A stretch of 64,000 nucleotides of DNA from Micavibrio sp. (GTDB lineage Bacteria > Pseudomonadota > Alphaproteobacteria > Micavibrionales > Micavibrionaceae), in NCBI GenBank assembly GCA_030824965.1, contig JAPJQV010000002.1:263224-327223 (forward strand), in the 5' to 3' direction. The position numbers and the translations under genes are program-made. The notes under the pieces were generated by a model. It did not search any database and was not told the origin of the DNA. It was given only the letters and a program-made list of their open reading frames with translations. Of this stretch, positions 33,903 through 45,900 are shown piece after piece (within the stretch, counting starts at the first letter, position 1; each line of letters opens with the position of its first letter).

Positions 33903-36080
33903 ATGAACGAAAATTTATTCAAGCCGGATGAAGTTATCCGGCCTGGCAAACAATGCTGGAAAATTACTAATGCTTCTTATGCTTCCATAATTGTCGATTA
34001 CGGTAATTATTACCGTGACCTGCATCAATCCATTATCAAAGCGAAAAAATCTATTTTTATCCTTGGGTGGGATATTGATGGACGGATCGAGCTTCTGCGC
34101 GGGGAAGAAAAAGAAAAATCGACCGCGCCATCATGTTTATTTGAACTGATCAAGTGGAAATTCGAGCAGACGCCCGACATTAAAATCTATTTGAATAAAT
34201 GGGATTATTCCATTTTTTTTGCAAAAGAAAGAGAGCCTTTGGCTGGTCTTCACTGGCGAACGATTAAGTCGGATAATTTCCATTACTGCATCGATAGCGT
34301 TCTTCCTTTAGGTGCATGCCATCACCAAAAAATCGCCGTTATAGATGATGAGGTTGCGTATTGCGGCGGCATGGATATCGCTCTTGCCCGATGGGATTAT
34401 CGCGAACATCACCCAGTTAATCCTGACCGGAAAGATCCCAAAGGTTTATTAAATCCTCATCATGTCGAGCCATTCGCTCCCTATCACGATTTGATGATGG
34501 TTACCGCAGGCGAGGCAGCTCAATCGCTTGCGGAGCTTGTACGTGAAAGATGGAAACTTGCCTGTAATTGCGACGCAATTCCGCCGGAATACGAAGATAG
34601 TGTCGATGTCCCGAATACCTGGCCTGACAGCGACCCGCCTGATTTTGAAAATATACGGATTGCAATTGCCCGTACTTTACCACCTGTTAGAAGAAATCCT
34701 CGTCGTGAAGAAATTATCGAGGCTTATCTGGCCGAGATTAAGCAGGCAGAAAAATTTATCTATATCGAGAATCAATTTTTAGTTCAGCTAGATATTGCCT
34801 ATGCACTGAACCGCCAGTTAAGAGAGAAGCCCGATCTTAGAATATTGGCAATTAGTTGCGATCATCCCAAAGGGGTCATGGAAAAAAAATCCATGTGGAC
34901 ACCAAGAATAAAATTTCGGGAAATCGTTGAATCTGGCGGTGTTGCCGATCGTGTGGCCCTTGCTTACCCTATTAGCCGTGAAGACGGACAAGAAGATCCG
35001 GTCCGTATTCATTCAAAACTAATGATAGTAGACGATAAGTTTTTGCATTTGGGATCTGCCAACATAAATAACCGGTCTATGGGTTTGGACACGGAATGTG
35101 ACCAAATTATTTTTGGCGAGTCAGAAAGATCGAGACATAAAATCGCGGCTGTACGAACGGACTTAATCCGTGAGCATAGCGGACGAGAAGCGAATGAAAT
35201 CGAACATTTTATTGAGAGCAATGCGCCGATATCTGAATTCTTAAAAGATGTCCCAACCAGTCGTCAGCACTTAGTCAAAATCAACGATGAAAAATATCGT
35301 CATGAACGATTTGTAAAGTTTGCCAAAATGATTTCTGATCCGCGGCGACCGATCATATCGGCGAAATTGACAATTCCTTTTGGCCGCAAATCGTTTAAGA
35401 AAACTGCATCAAACCCTTGGGCATGGATTGCTTTAACAGTTTTTGCGCTCATTATAGCGCTAACCGCTTATTCAGCAGAAAGCCCTGATATTCCTTCTCT
35501 GGAAATACTAATAGGCTGGATTGAAAATATTCTACAATCCAAGTTCGCTATTCCTGGCACAATTTTGCTTTTCATCCTATCAGGTTTAGTTCTATTCCCG
35601 GTAACAATATTGATTGCCGTCACTGCCGCCATATTCGGTCCTTATCAAGGATTAATTCTGGCGCTTGCTGGAACGCTTTCCAGCGCCTGTGTTGGATATC
35701 TGATTGGTAGAAAAATAGGAATTCCGAAATCCGATACTTTATTTGCAGCTCAATTTCAGGAATTTAAACAAAAAATAAAAAATAGCGGAATTATGGGCGT
35801 CAGCTTGATCCGCATGCTTCCTGTAGCCCCTTTTGGGCTTATGAATATTTTATTCGGTATGAACGCGGTTCCTTTTAGCAGCTATGTAATGGGCAGCCTG
35901 TTGGGAATATTGCCCGGAACAATCGCGCTCTCACTTTTCGGCAGCTCCTTGTTTCGTTTGTTCAGTGAAGCAGACGCACAAAATATGGTATTGTTCGTTA
36001 CAGGGATAATCCTCTGGATTGGTATTATCATTACGTCACACTTTGTTGATAAGAAATTCCGCAGGAAATTCTCTTCATGA
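33903..36080 (+). CDS. Phospholipase D-like (HKD) / VTT membrane protein
   Basis: The 725-aa product joins a cytoplasmic phospholipase D-type domain to a VTT (DedA-like/SNARE-associated) membrane domain. The two HKD motifs are at about residues 138-150 (HHQKIAVIDDEVAYCGG) and 367-385 (HSKLMIVDDKFLHLGSANI). Hydrophobic helices from about residue 505 carry the VTT region (FGPYQGLILALAGTLSSACV, GRKIGIP, LIRMLPVAPFGLMN). Such fusions probably act on phospholipids, for example in cardiolipin-like synthesis or transphosphatidylation. The next gene starts inside its stop codon. Its ribosome site is weak. Confidence 0.87.
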   Translation: MNENLFKPDEVIRPGKQCWKITNASYASIIVDYGNYYRDLHQSIIKAKKSIFILGWDIDGRIELLRGEEKEKSTAPSCLFELIKWKFEQTPDIKIYLNKWDYSIFFAKEREPLAGLHWRTIKSDNFHYCIDSVLPLGACHHQKIAVIDDEVAYCGGMDIALARWDYREHHPVNPDRKDPKGLLNPHHVEPFAPYHDLMMVTAGEAAQSLAELVRERWKLACNCDAIPPEYEDSVDVPNTWPDSDPPDFENIRIAIARTLPPVRRNPRREEIIEAYLAEIKQAEKFIYIENQFLVQLDIAYALNRQLREKPDLRILAISCDHPKGVMEKKSMWTPRIKFREIVESGGVADRVALAYPISREDGQEDPVRIHSKLMIVDDKFLHLGSANINNRSMGLDTECDQIIFGESERSRHKIAAVRTDLIREHSGREANEIEHFIESNAPISEFLKDVPTSRQHLVKINDEKYRHERFVKFAKMISDPRRPIISAKLTIPFGRKSFKKTASNPWAWIALTVFALIIALTAYSAESPDIPSLEILIGWIENILQSKFAIPGTILLFILSGLVLFPVTILIAVTAAIFGPYQGLILALAGTLSSACVGYLIGRKIGIPKSDTLFAAQFQEFKQKIKNSGIMGVSLIRMLPVAPFGLMNILFGMNAVPFSSYVMGSLLGILPGTIALSLFGSSLFRLFSEADAQNMVLFVTGIILWIGIIITSHFVDKKFRRKFSS

Positions 36081-36787
36081 AACCTCTTCGCCTGATATGC
36101 TTCAATATTCATGGCGGGCGCGATCTTGGCGGAGAACGCGATCTGTCCCGGATAAGACAGCTTCTGGATGATTACGATATTGATATCGGTGTATTTCAGG
36201 AAATGGAAACAAGGACTAAATATCGCGGCACGCCGCAGGATGTTTCCCTATTGGCTGGCCCAGACCGTCCTCACCATATCCCCGGGCCTAGTCTTCACGA
36301 TGGCACTGGATGGTATGGCAACCTGATCATCAGCCGCTTTCCTATTCTAAAAGGCTATGTCCATAATCTTGAGACAAGAATGGATCTCGAGCCGCGCTGC
36401 GCAGTCGACGCGCTTATCGATACGCCACTCGGAAAAATTAGAGTGATCGGAACTCATTTGTCGCTCAAAAAATGGGAACGGTTTTCCGAAGCAAAAAACC
36501 TTATAAATTTAATCAATCAGGTCGAACAAACAGAAAGAAATCCAATTTTTTTATTGGGCGATCTAAATGAATGGAGAGACAAGTCAAAATTAATCAAACA
36601 TTTGAACTCTCTGATGACGCCATTGCCTTGTACAGCCAGTTTTCCAAGTTTTCTGCCGCTTTTGAAATTAGATAGGGCATGGCATGACGCTAAATCTATG
36701 AAAGTTACCGCGCGAACATTATCCTCAAAATCAATAAAGAAATTATCTGATCATTTACCGATCGTGGTGGAAGTCTCACAAACTTGA
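36077..36787 (+). CDS. Endonuclease/exonuclease/phosphatase-family protein
   Basis: The 236-aa product has the EEP fold: CFNIHGGRD and FQEMETR near the N terminus, IGTHLSLKKWER, LLGDLNEW and SDHLPIVVE at the end, giving the full set of metal and catalytic positions. The start overlaps the upstream PLD/VTT stop (ATGA), so the two are translated together. Escherichia coli has a comparable neighbourhood in ybhP (EEP) next to clsB/ybhO (PLD), suggesting a phospholipid-related phosphatase rather than a nuclease, but the substrate is unproven. Confidence 0.85.
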   Translation: MKPLRLICFNIHGGRDLGGERDLSRIRQLLDDYDIDIGVFQEMETRTKYRGTPQDVSLLAGPDRPHHIPGPSLHDGTGWYGNLIISRFPILKGYVHNLETRMDLEPRCAVDALIDTPLGKIRVIGTHLSLKKWERFSEAKNLINLINQVEQTERNPIFLLGDLNEWRDKSKLIKHLNSLMTPLPCTASFPSFLPLLKLDRAWHDAKSMKVTARTLSSKSIKKLSDHLPIVVEVSQT

Positions 36788-36865
36788 TGTGATAAAAAAC
36801 TAAAAAGGTGATAAATCGCCTATTATCATTTTTGATTTTCAATTTATAGGATCTAAATAAGATAT

Positions 36866-36883
36866 TGCATACTTTTGTATGCA
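36866..36883 (+). promoter_or_regulatory. Inverted repeat upstream of the giant repeat gene
   Basis: TGCATAC-TTTT-GTATGCA is a perfect seven-base inverted repeat 66 bases before the ATG of the 3,914-codon gene. It may be an operator or a leader hairpin; it has no T-run and is unlikely to be a terminator. Confidence 0.4.
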
Positions 36884-36948
36884 TTATATAAGGATTACTT
36901 CTCCTTAATTTTTATAAGTGAAAATAGCATGTTGCAACGAGTTTAAAC

Positions 36949-39900
36949 ATGCCCATCACGAAAAAATTTAAGACGCCTGAGTCAATATTAGACGCGAAGC
37001 TCCACTTTGGTTATGACCCAAGCTTAGAGTTTAATGACCGCAGCAATCTTTTTAGTTCTATTCAATATCGAGTGGAGAAAGAGGGAACGCAAGCTTCTCT
37101 ATACTCAGATTATCTAAATGAAGGACTTATTTCTGATTTCATTAAAACATTAATAGATTCTCCAATTAATAAAACCGAAATTTCGGATATAGATTTTGGA
37201 AAGAATTTTTTGCCTGAAATATCAGCAGGATCTGTATTTCTTCCCCAAATCTCCGGCGATGCTGACCTGACCTATAGGGCAGAAAACTTCAGGGCATCAG
37301 GTCTTGCATCCTTTGAATTTCAAAGCTCGTTTGCTTCCACAGCAACGGGAGCTTCTGGGAAATCTCAAAATAGTCCAGATCTGAAACATTCGGCTCTATC
37401 TCTTGTTGCCGGTGCGGCCTCAGGGGATGGCGATGTTGGAAATGGAGAGGTTCTGAATTCAAGCGTTAATTCAGAAATTCCGGATGATGTAGCGCCTGTT
37501 GCCTCAGCGCCGATTGTCTCGGTGCAAACGGCCCAAGGCTATGAAAACAATACAATTCCCCTTTTCATCGCTGTGACATCTACGGATAGCGACGGAACAG
37601 AGATTTTGACTGTTAAAATTACAGGTATTCCTGCAGGCGGATCTTTATCGGCCGGAATAAATAATCATGACGGCTCATGGTCTTTAACTATTGCGCAGCT
37701 AGCGGGTTTACTGCTAATTCCGCCGCATGATTTTTCTGGAGACTTAAATCTTCAGATCATAGCTACGAGTTCGGAAGAAACGAGCCATAGTTCAGCTTCT
37801 GCCGATTTAGCCGTTCATATTTCCGGCGTGGCATCAATTCCTGTTCTTCAGGTGCAAAATTCTTCAGGTTTTGAAGATACGGGCGTTCAACTTATTATAA
37901 ATTCCCATGCATCCGATGCGTCTGGTGAAAGCCTTACCATTGTTATTTCCGGCGTTCCATCCGGTGCAAATTTATCAGCCGGGGTTGATAATCATGACGG
38001 AAGCTGGATATTACAACAGAGCGATCTCGCATCACTTACATTACTGCCTCCTGCAAATTACAGCGGTCCAATTAATCTGACGGTCACCTCCATATCCTAT
38101 GAGAATGGAACGACAGCGCAAATACAAGCACCGCTTCAAGTTATTGTTTCAGGTGTTGCAGACTTACCGAATATCACGGCAAATGTGAATCCTGGCCAGG
38201 AGAATATGCCATTGGCATTGGATATCACAACGTCTGTTGGTGATAATGATGGATCGGAAAGTTTGATTATAACAATTTCCGGCGTTCCATCCGGTGCAAG
38301 TTTATCTGCAGGAATGTATAACGGAAACGGAACATGGACGTTGCTGCCATCGCAACTTTCCAATCTCTATCTAATACCGCCGAATTCTTTTAGCGGAAAT
38401 TTCAATTTATTGATAAGCGCGACATCTTTGGAAAACGGGACGTACGCAACATTTTCATTGCCGCCTTTACAAGTGAATATTGAAGGCGTCGCTTCGCTAC
38501 CTGATTTGTCAGTTCATGATGCAATAGGTATCGAAGGAAATCCTGTGGCCCTGGATATTACGGCGGCTTTGACGGATACAGACGGATCCGAAACACTGAC
38601 GATTGTTCTTCATAATATTCCTGCCGGTGCAACGTTATCTGCAGGTTTTGATGACGGTCAAGGAAATTGGACATTGTCTTCTCAGGATCTTGTAGGCCTC
38701 ACCCTGAGTTTACCACATAATTATCACGGTAATTTGCAGATCGGGGTCGAAGCGATTTCTTCCGAAGGGATAACGACTGCTGTTAACTCTTCAATTATCA
38801 GCATTATCGTTACGCCTGTCGCCCATGCGCCTGCGATTACCGTTTTACCGGCTTCGGGTATAGAGGATGCGAATATCTCTTTAAATATAAGTGTAACACC
38901 TTCCGATCCCGCAGAAACTGTCAACGTTACAATCAGTAATTTACCGCCGGGAGCAGTTTTGTCGGCAGGTAACGACAATCAGGACGGAACATGGACTTTA
39001 ACGCAGGTTGATCTTTTGAACCTGCAATTGATCCCTGCACCAGATTGGAATGGCAATTTAAATCTTTCTATTTCCGCCACATCTTCAATTAACGGCACAA
39101 TTGCAAGCTCTTCGACATTACTGCCTTTAGCTATTTCCGGAACGGCTGACGCCCCAAGCTTGAGCGTCTCAAATTCCTCCGGCTCAGAGGATAGCCAAAT
39201 TCCCTTAAATATAACTATAGATGCGGGCGATCATGCGGCAGCTGGGGTCGTAAGTGTCACACTCGGCGGTGTACCGTCAGGCAGTGCATTTTCTGCCGGT
39301 ATCGATAATCACGACAGGACATGGACATTTACCTCCAGCCAATTAACCAGTTTGCTGTATACGTCTCCGCTTAATTATAGCGGAAATCTGCATTTTACTG
39401 TTACAGCAACGGCGAGTGAGAATGGAACATCAGCTTCAACGTCAACGTCTCTAAATGTATCAGTTGCCGGAGTCGTGGATGCACCTTTCATTGACGCAAA
39501 TCCTGCGAGCGGCCTCGAAGATCATGCAATTCAATTGCCTGTTTCGGCAAACCTGACCGATACGGATGGATCAGAGTTTCTTTCGATTGTTATAGGAAAC
39601 ATGCCGTCAGGCGCAACGCTTTCTGCCGGTATTGACAATCATGATGGGACATGGACGCTGACACCCGCTCAATTGACGGGTCTTACAATCACGCCGCCTG
39701 CTAATTTTAGCGGACAAATCGATTTAAGCGTAACAGCCATATCGAGCGAAAACGGAAATTCTGCCCAATCTTCAATGACAGTGTCTGTCTTAACGTCTGG
39801 GGTTGCCGATACGCCTTTACTGAGCGTTCAAAATGCATCCGGGAATGAAGGCTCTGCCATACAGTTGAATATTGCTGCGGCGCTAATCGATACTGACGGA

Positions 39901-42900
39901 TCGGAGATATTGTCCATTATTATCGGGAACCTTCCTGACGGCGCAACATTATCTGCAGGCATCGATAATAATGATGGGACATGGACGCTGGATGCTAGCC
40001 AACTTGCCAACTTAACAATAACGCCTCCGCCATACGAGAGTGGTACATTCAATTTGCATGTAATGGCAATTTCATCTGAAAACGGAACGACGGCACAAAC
40101 ATCTCTAAATCTTCCCGTAACGGTAAAAGCTATGGCAGATATGCCAAATCTATCCGTTCAGGCAAATATTTCAGGTACAGAGGATACGCCGATCCCGCTT
40201 TCTATTTCGGCAGATTTGACCGATACAGACGGCTCTGAAAGCCTGTCGATATTGGTAAGCGGGATGCCGGTCGGGGCGCATTTATCCGCGGGTACTTACA
40301 ATCATAACGGGACATGGACTTTAACGGCGGCTGAAATTACGGGTTTAACACTAACGCCGCCTGCCAATTATAGTGGTAATTTTACGCTCTCTATTTCTGC
40401 CATCGCAACCGAAGGGGGAACTTCGGCTCATACAGACACTACGATTAATATTCACATATCCGGTGTTGCCGATATACCAAACCTCATAACTCACGCAAGC
40501 GGCGGGGCTTCCGGCACAGATGTGCCTTTAAATATTCAGGTATCTTCACCTGATACTGACGGCTCCGAGACTTTTCACGTTATGATCGGAAATGTTCCTG
40601 CTGGGGCTGTTTTATCTGCCGGGATAGATAATCATGATGGTACATGGACTTTGACAAGTGCGCAGCTGGTCAACTTAACAATCACACCGCCACCGTTCAG
40701 TAGCGGCATCATCAACCTGAGTGTCATGGGAATTTCATCGGAAAATGGTACGAGCGCCCAAACATCACTGATAACCCTTCCAGTTTCGATTGGCGGCGTT
40801 GCGGACCTGCCGACACTTAATGTTCAGGCAAGTTCAGGCAGTGAAGATCAGGAAATCCCGCTGATTATCGCTGCAGGACTCACGGATAGTGATGGCTCAG
40901 AAATACTGATAGTGGAAATAGGCGGCTTGCCTGTCGGCGCATATCTATCCGCAGGTGTCGATAATCATAACGGAACATGGGAACTTACCCCGGATCAATT
41001 GACTGGCCTTACAATCACGCCACCGCCTAATTTTAGCGGACAGTTCAATCTGACCGTTAAATCGATTTCATTAGAAGGCGGGACGACATCGGAAATTTTG
41101 CTTCCTTTATCCGTTCATGTCTCAGGCATTGCCGATGCGCCTTCTCTTAGCGTATTTGCGGCTTCAGGTATGGAAGACGGAACCATTCCTCTGAATATCG
41201 GCGCGTCACTAACCGATATCGATAGCTCGGAAAATCTTTCCATCGTAATCGGCAATATACCAAGTGGTGCCGCTTTATCAGCAGGAGTTAATAATTATGA
41301 CGGGACATGGACGCTGACAGTCGGACAGTTGACCAATTTAACGATCACGCCTCCTGCTTTTGCCAGCGGTATTTTAAACCTCACCGTAACAGCCATTGCA
41401 TCAGAAGATGGTACAACCGCCCAAACATCTCTATCGCTGCCTATAACGGTGACAGGTGTGGCGGACTTGCCGAATTTATCCGTGCAGGCTTCAGTTTCCG
41501 GTCCAGAAGATGGTTTAATTCTTTTGCCTATTACGGCGTCACTGACCGATACAGACGGTTCGGAGACACTGACTGTTACTATCAGTGGCCTTCCGGTTGG
41601 CGCAAGTCTCTCAGCCGGAACGAATAATGGCAACGGAAACTGGACGCTGTCAGCAGGGCAGCTGACAGGGCTAAATCTAATACCTCCTGCGGATTATAGC
41701 GGAGATTTTACGCTTTCGGTCTCGGCGATTTCTACGGAAGGATCGTCTTCGGCTCATATCGATGCTTCCATCAATGTGCATGTATCGGGCGTGGCGGATG
41801 CGCCGATATTAAGCGTTCAGTCAACTGCCGGTTCGGAAGGCCTGCCGATCCCGCTTGTAATATCTGCTATTTCTTCTGATGCCGATAGTTCAGAAAATAT
41901 TTCTGTTATTATCGGCAATGTACCGCTTGGTGCCACTTTATCAGCCGGAACCAACAATCATGACGGCACATGGACGTTGGCAAGCGGACAACTTTCTAAC
42001 CTAACCATTACGCCTCCTGCTTTTGCCAGTGGTTTGCTAAATTTAAGCGTCATGGCGATTTCTTCCGAAGATGGTACGGTTTCACAAACATCTTTATTAA
42101 ATTTGCCGGTCACAATTTCCGGTATAGCCGATGCGCCTCTTTTAACAGTTTCTGGAGGGGTAGGATTGGAAGACCATGCCATTCCATTGGTTATCAATGC
42201 AGATCTGCTTGACACAGATGGCTCTGAAACCCTCAGTATCCGCATTGAAAATGTGCCGGCTGGCGCAAATTTATCGGCGGGTTTAGATAATGGCAATGGA
42301 ATCTGGACTTTAACCTCGGCAGAATTGACAGGTTTGAATATTACGCCGCCACATAATTTCAGCGGCCAGATAAACCTGCAAGTCAAGGCGATCTCGACAG
42401 AAGGCGGTACCGCGTCTGAAGTCAGTGTTCCTTTGACAGTTCAGGTTTCGGGTGTGGCGGATATTCCGAATATCAGCGTTCAGGCAGCCATCGGCGATGA
42501 AGGTACCGCGATTCATTTAAGTCTGGCAGCCTCGCTAAATGACACTGACGGCTCTGAAAACTTGATTGTTATTATCGGTAATGTCCCGCTTGGTGCCACT
42601 TTATCAGCTGGGACTAATAATCATGACGGTACTTGGATGTTAACAAGCGGCCAATTGGCTAATTTAACCATTACGCCTCCTGCTTTTGTCAGTGGTGTGC
42701 TGAATTTAAGCGTCAAGGCGATTGTATCGGAAAACGGAACATCTGCCGAAACTTTACCTGTTTCTCTTCCTGTAACAGTAAATGGTATTGCGGATACACC
42801 TAATTTGCATGTAACGAATGCGGTAGGCATTGAAGATAATGTCATCCCTTTGACAATAACGGCAGGCCTTGCCGATACGGACGGTTCTGAAAGTATAAAA

Positions 42901-45900
42901 ATTATCATTTCCGATGTGCCGGTGGGCACAAGCCTGTCTGCGGGTGCCAATCAAGGAAATGGAAGCTGGGAACTAACATCGACAGATCTTGTAAATCTAA
43001 ATTTTACGGCGGCTTCAGATTTCAGTGGGCAGATCAATCTTACAGTTTCTGCAATTGCATCAGAGAGCGGCACATCTACCCGCGTCGATCTTCCATTGAC
43101 CGTTTTAGTCTCAGGCGTAGCTGATCTACCCAGTTTATCTGTTCAAGCAGCTACCGGCGCGGAAGGTTCTGCCATTGCTTTGAATATTTCGGCATCGCTC
43201 ACGGACACAGATGGCTCTGAAAACCTATCCATTATCATTGGAAATATGCCTGTCGGCGCTGTTTTGTCGGCTGGTGTCAATAACCATGACGGTACCTGGA
43301 CTTTGACGGGTAATCAGTTGGCTGGTCTAGAGATTACGCCTCCGGCTTTTACAAGTGGCGTATTGAATTTAAGTGTAATGGCTCAATCTTCCGAAAATGG
43401 TACAACTGCGCAAACATCGATCGCAGTATTACCGGTCAATATTTCCGGTGTAGCTGATCTGCCAAGCTTACAGGTTATGGCGGCTATAGGTATTGAAGAC
43501 CAGACCATACCACTTTCAATTAATGCCGGATTGGCCGATGCCGACGACTCTGAAACTTTATCTGTTACGATCAGGGGCATTCCCTCAGGGGCCGCTTTAT
43601 CAGCAGGTACGAATAACGGAAATGGTGTATGGGTATTAACACCGGCGCAGCTGACAGGTCTGACCTTAACACCACCGGCTAATTTTAGCGGTAGTTTTAA
43701 TTTAGAAATCTCTGCCATATCGACGGAAGGCGCAACGACCGCCCATGTGGATGTAATATTGCCGGTTACTGTTTCCGGCTTGGCTGATGTGCCAAATCTG
43801 CTTGTACACGCAGTCAGCGGCAATGAAGATATGCCGATACTATTGAATATTTCGGCTTCGCTTGCGGACTTGGACGGATCGGAAAGTTTGACCGTGATGA
43901 TCGGTGGCGTGCCCCTGGGTGCCAGCCTTTCGGCGGGAACAAATCTGGGCGGTGGCATTTGGTCTTTGACCCAGGCGCAAATATCAAATCTATCGCTTAC
44001 CCCTGCTACACACTGGTCTGGCGATATAGGCCTGACGATCACGGCGATATCTTCTGAAAATGGAACTGACGCCTCGGCAATTACCACTATCAATGTACAT
44101 GTCGCCGGAGCGGCCACAACGCCACTCTTGTCGGTTTTTCCTGTTGTCGGAGTTGAAGACGTCCCGGTTGCACTCGGTATTAATGCAGCTTTGGTCGATG
44201 CCGATGGATCTGAAACATTGTCTATTGTTCTCTCCGGTGTCCCTGCTGGTGCGAGCCTGTCCACGGGAATGAATAACGGCAACGGAACCTGGACGCTGAC
44301 ATCCGCTCAATTAACAGGACTTACTTTTACACCGCCACTACATGCAAGCGGAAATTTCGTTTTAACTGTCGAGGCAATTTCATCGGAGAATGGCACTACT
44401 GCACTTTCTTCCGCAGCCTTGCCAATTATGGTAGGCGGAACTGCAACTACGCCTGCTTTATCAGTTTCGGCGGCTACGACCTTGGAAGATAACGCCGTAC
44501 CCTTAGCTATAAATGCGACTTTACTGGATATGGATGGCTCGGAAACATTATCTGTTACGATTAGCGGATTGCCTGCCGGGTCCGCGCTTTCTGCCGGCAG
44601 TAATGCAGGCGGTGTCTGGACATTAACTCCTTCCCAGTTAACCGGCTTGACATTAATACCGCCCGCCAACTGGAGCGGCTCATTTAATTTATCTGTTTCA
44701 GCGACATCTCATGAGGGAGCTACTACCGCTAGTGCCAGTCTTAATCTGCCTGTCACCGTAAGTGGTGTTGCTGACGCGCCATGGTTAAATGTACATGCAG
44801 TCAGTGGCAATGAAGATATGCCGATCTCATTAGGTATTACCGCAGGGCTTGCTGATGCCGATGGTTCGGAAACATTATCTGTGATTGTTTCAGATGTTCC
44901 ATCAGGGGCAAGCCTGTCCGCCGGAACCGATAATGGAAATGGAACATGGACGCTTTCATTGCCACAGCTAACCGGCCTGTCCGTTACTCCTCCGGCAAAT
45001 TTCAGCGGTTTATTTACGCTTGGCATAACCGCTATCTCTAGTGAAGGTATAACAAATGCATCAACGTTCGGCAGTATTCCGGTTTCTGTTAACGGAATTG
45101 CCACCCCTCCCCTGCTAAATGTTTCGGCGGCATCAGGTTTAGAAGATATACCAATTGCGTTGAGTATAGATGCTTCTTTACTGGATACGGATGGGTCCGA
45201 AAGCCTTTCAATCACCATAGGAAATGTTCCATTAGGTGGAGTCTTGTCTGCGGGAGTTAATAATGATGACGGAACTTGGACATTGACGCTGCTACAACTT
45301 ACTGGGCTTACATATCTGCCGCCGCTCAATTCCAGCGGCCTGACAACCTTATCGGTCACGGCCACATCATCTGAAAACGGCACTAGCGCGGCAACAATTG
45401 CCAGCTTGCCAATAAATATAACCGGTGTAGCCGATGCGCCTAATTTAAGCATTCATCCTGTATCCGGCCAGGAAGATACGCCATTGATGCTCGGTATATC
45501 GGCATCATTGATCGACACAAATTCGGAAACTCTGAGCATTACAATCTCCGGTGTACCTGCCGGGGCAGTTATGTCCGCCGGCATTAATAACGGTAATGGC
45601 ACATGGACAATAACTCCGGCACAGCTTTCTAATCTTTCATTAGTGCCGCCTTCCAACTATAGCGGTTTTTTTACGCTAAATGTTACGGCTAATTCTGTCG
45701 AAGGGGCATCATCGGCATCGACTGTCGGCATTATACCTGTGACGATTACTGGTATCGCCGACAAACCCACACTCAACGTGTCACCTGCCACAGGATTGGA
45801 GAACTCTTCTATTTCTCTTAATATATCTTCCGTCTTGGCAGATACAGACGGATCTGAAATATTATCTGTGACAATTAGCGGTGTACCAACGGGTGCCAGC

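Noticed and set aside
43383..44282. Long antisense frames inside the giant gene (up to 299 codons, also 44709-45452 and others)
   Set aside because: They mirror the repeat structure of the plus-strand gene; their composition repeats with the same period and no start signals are seen.
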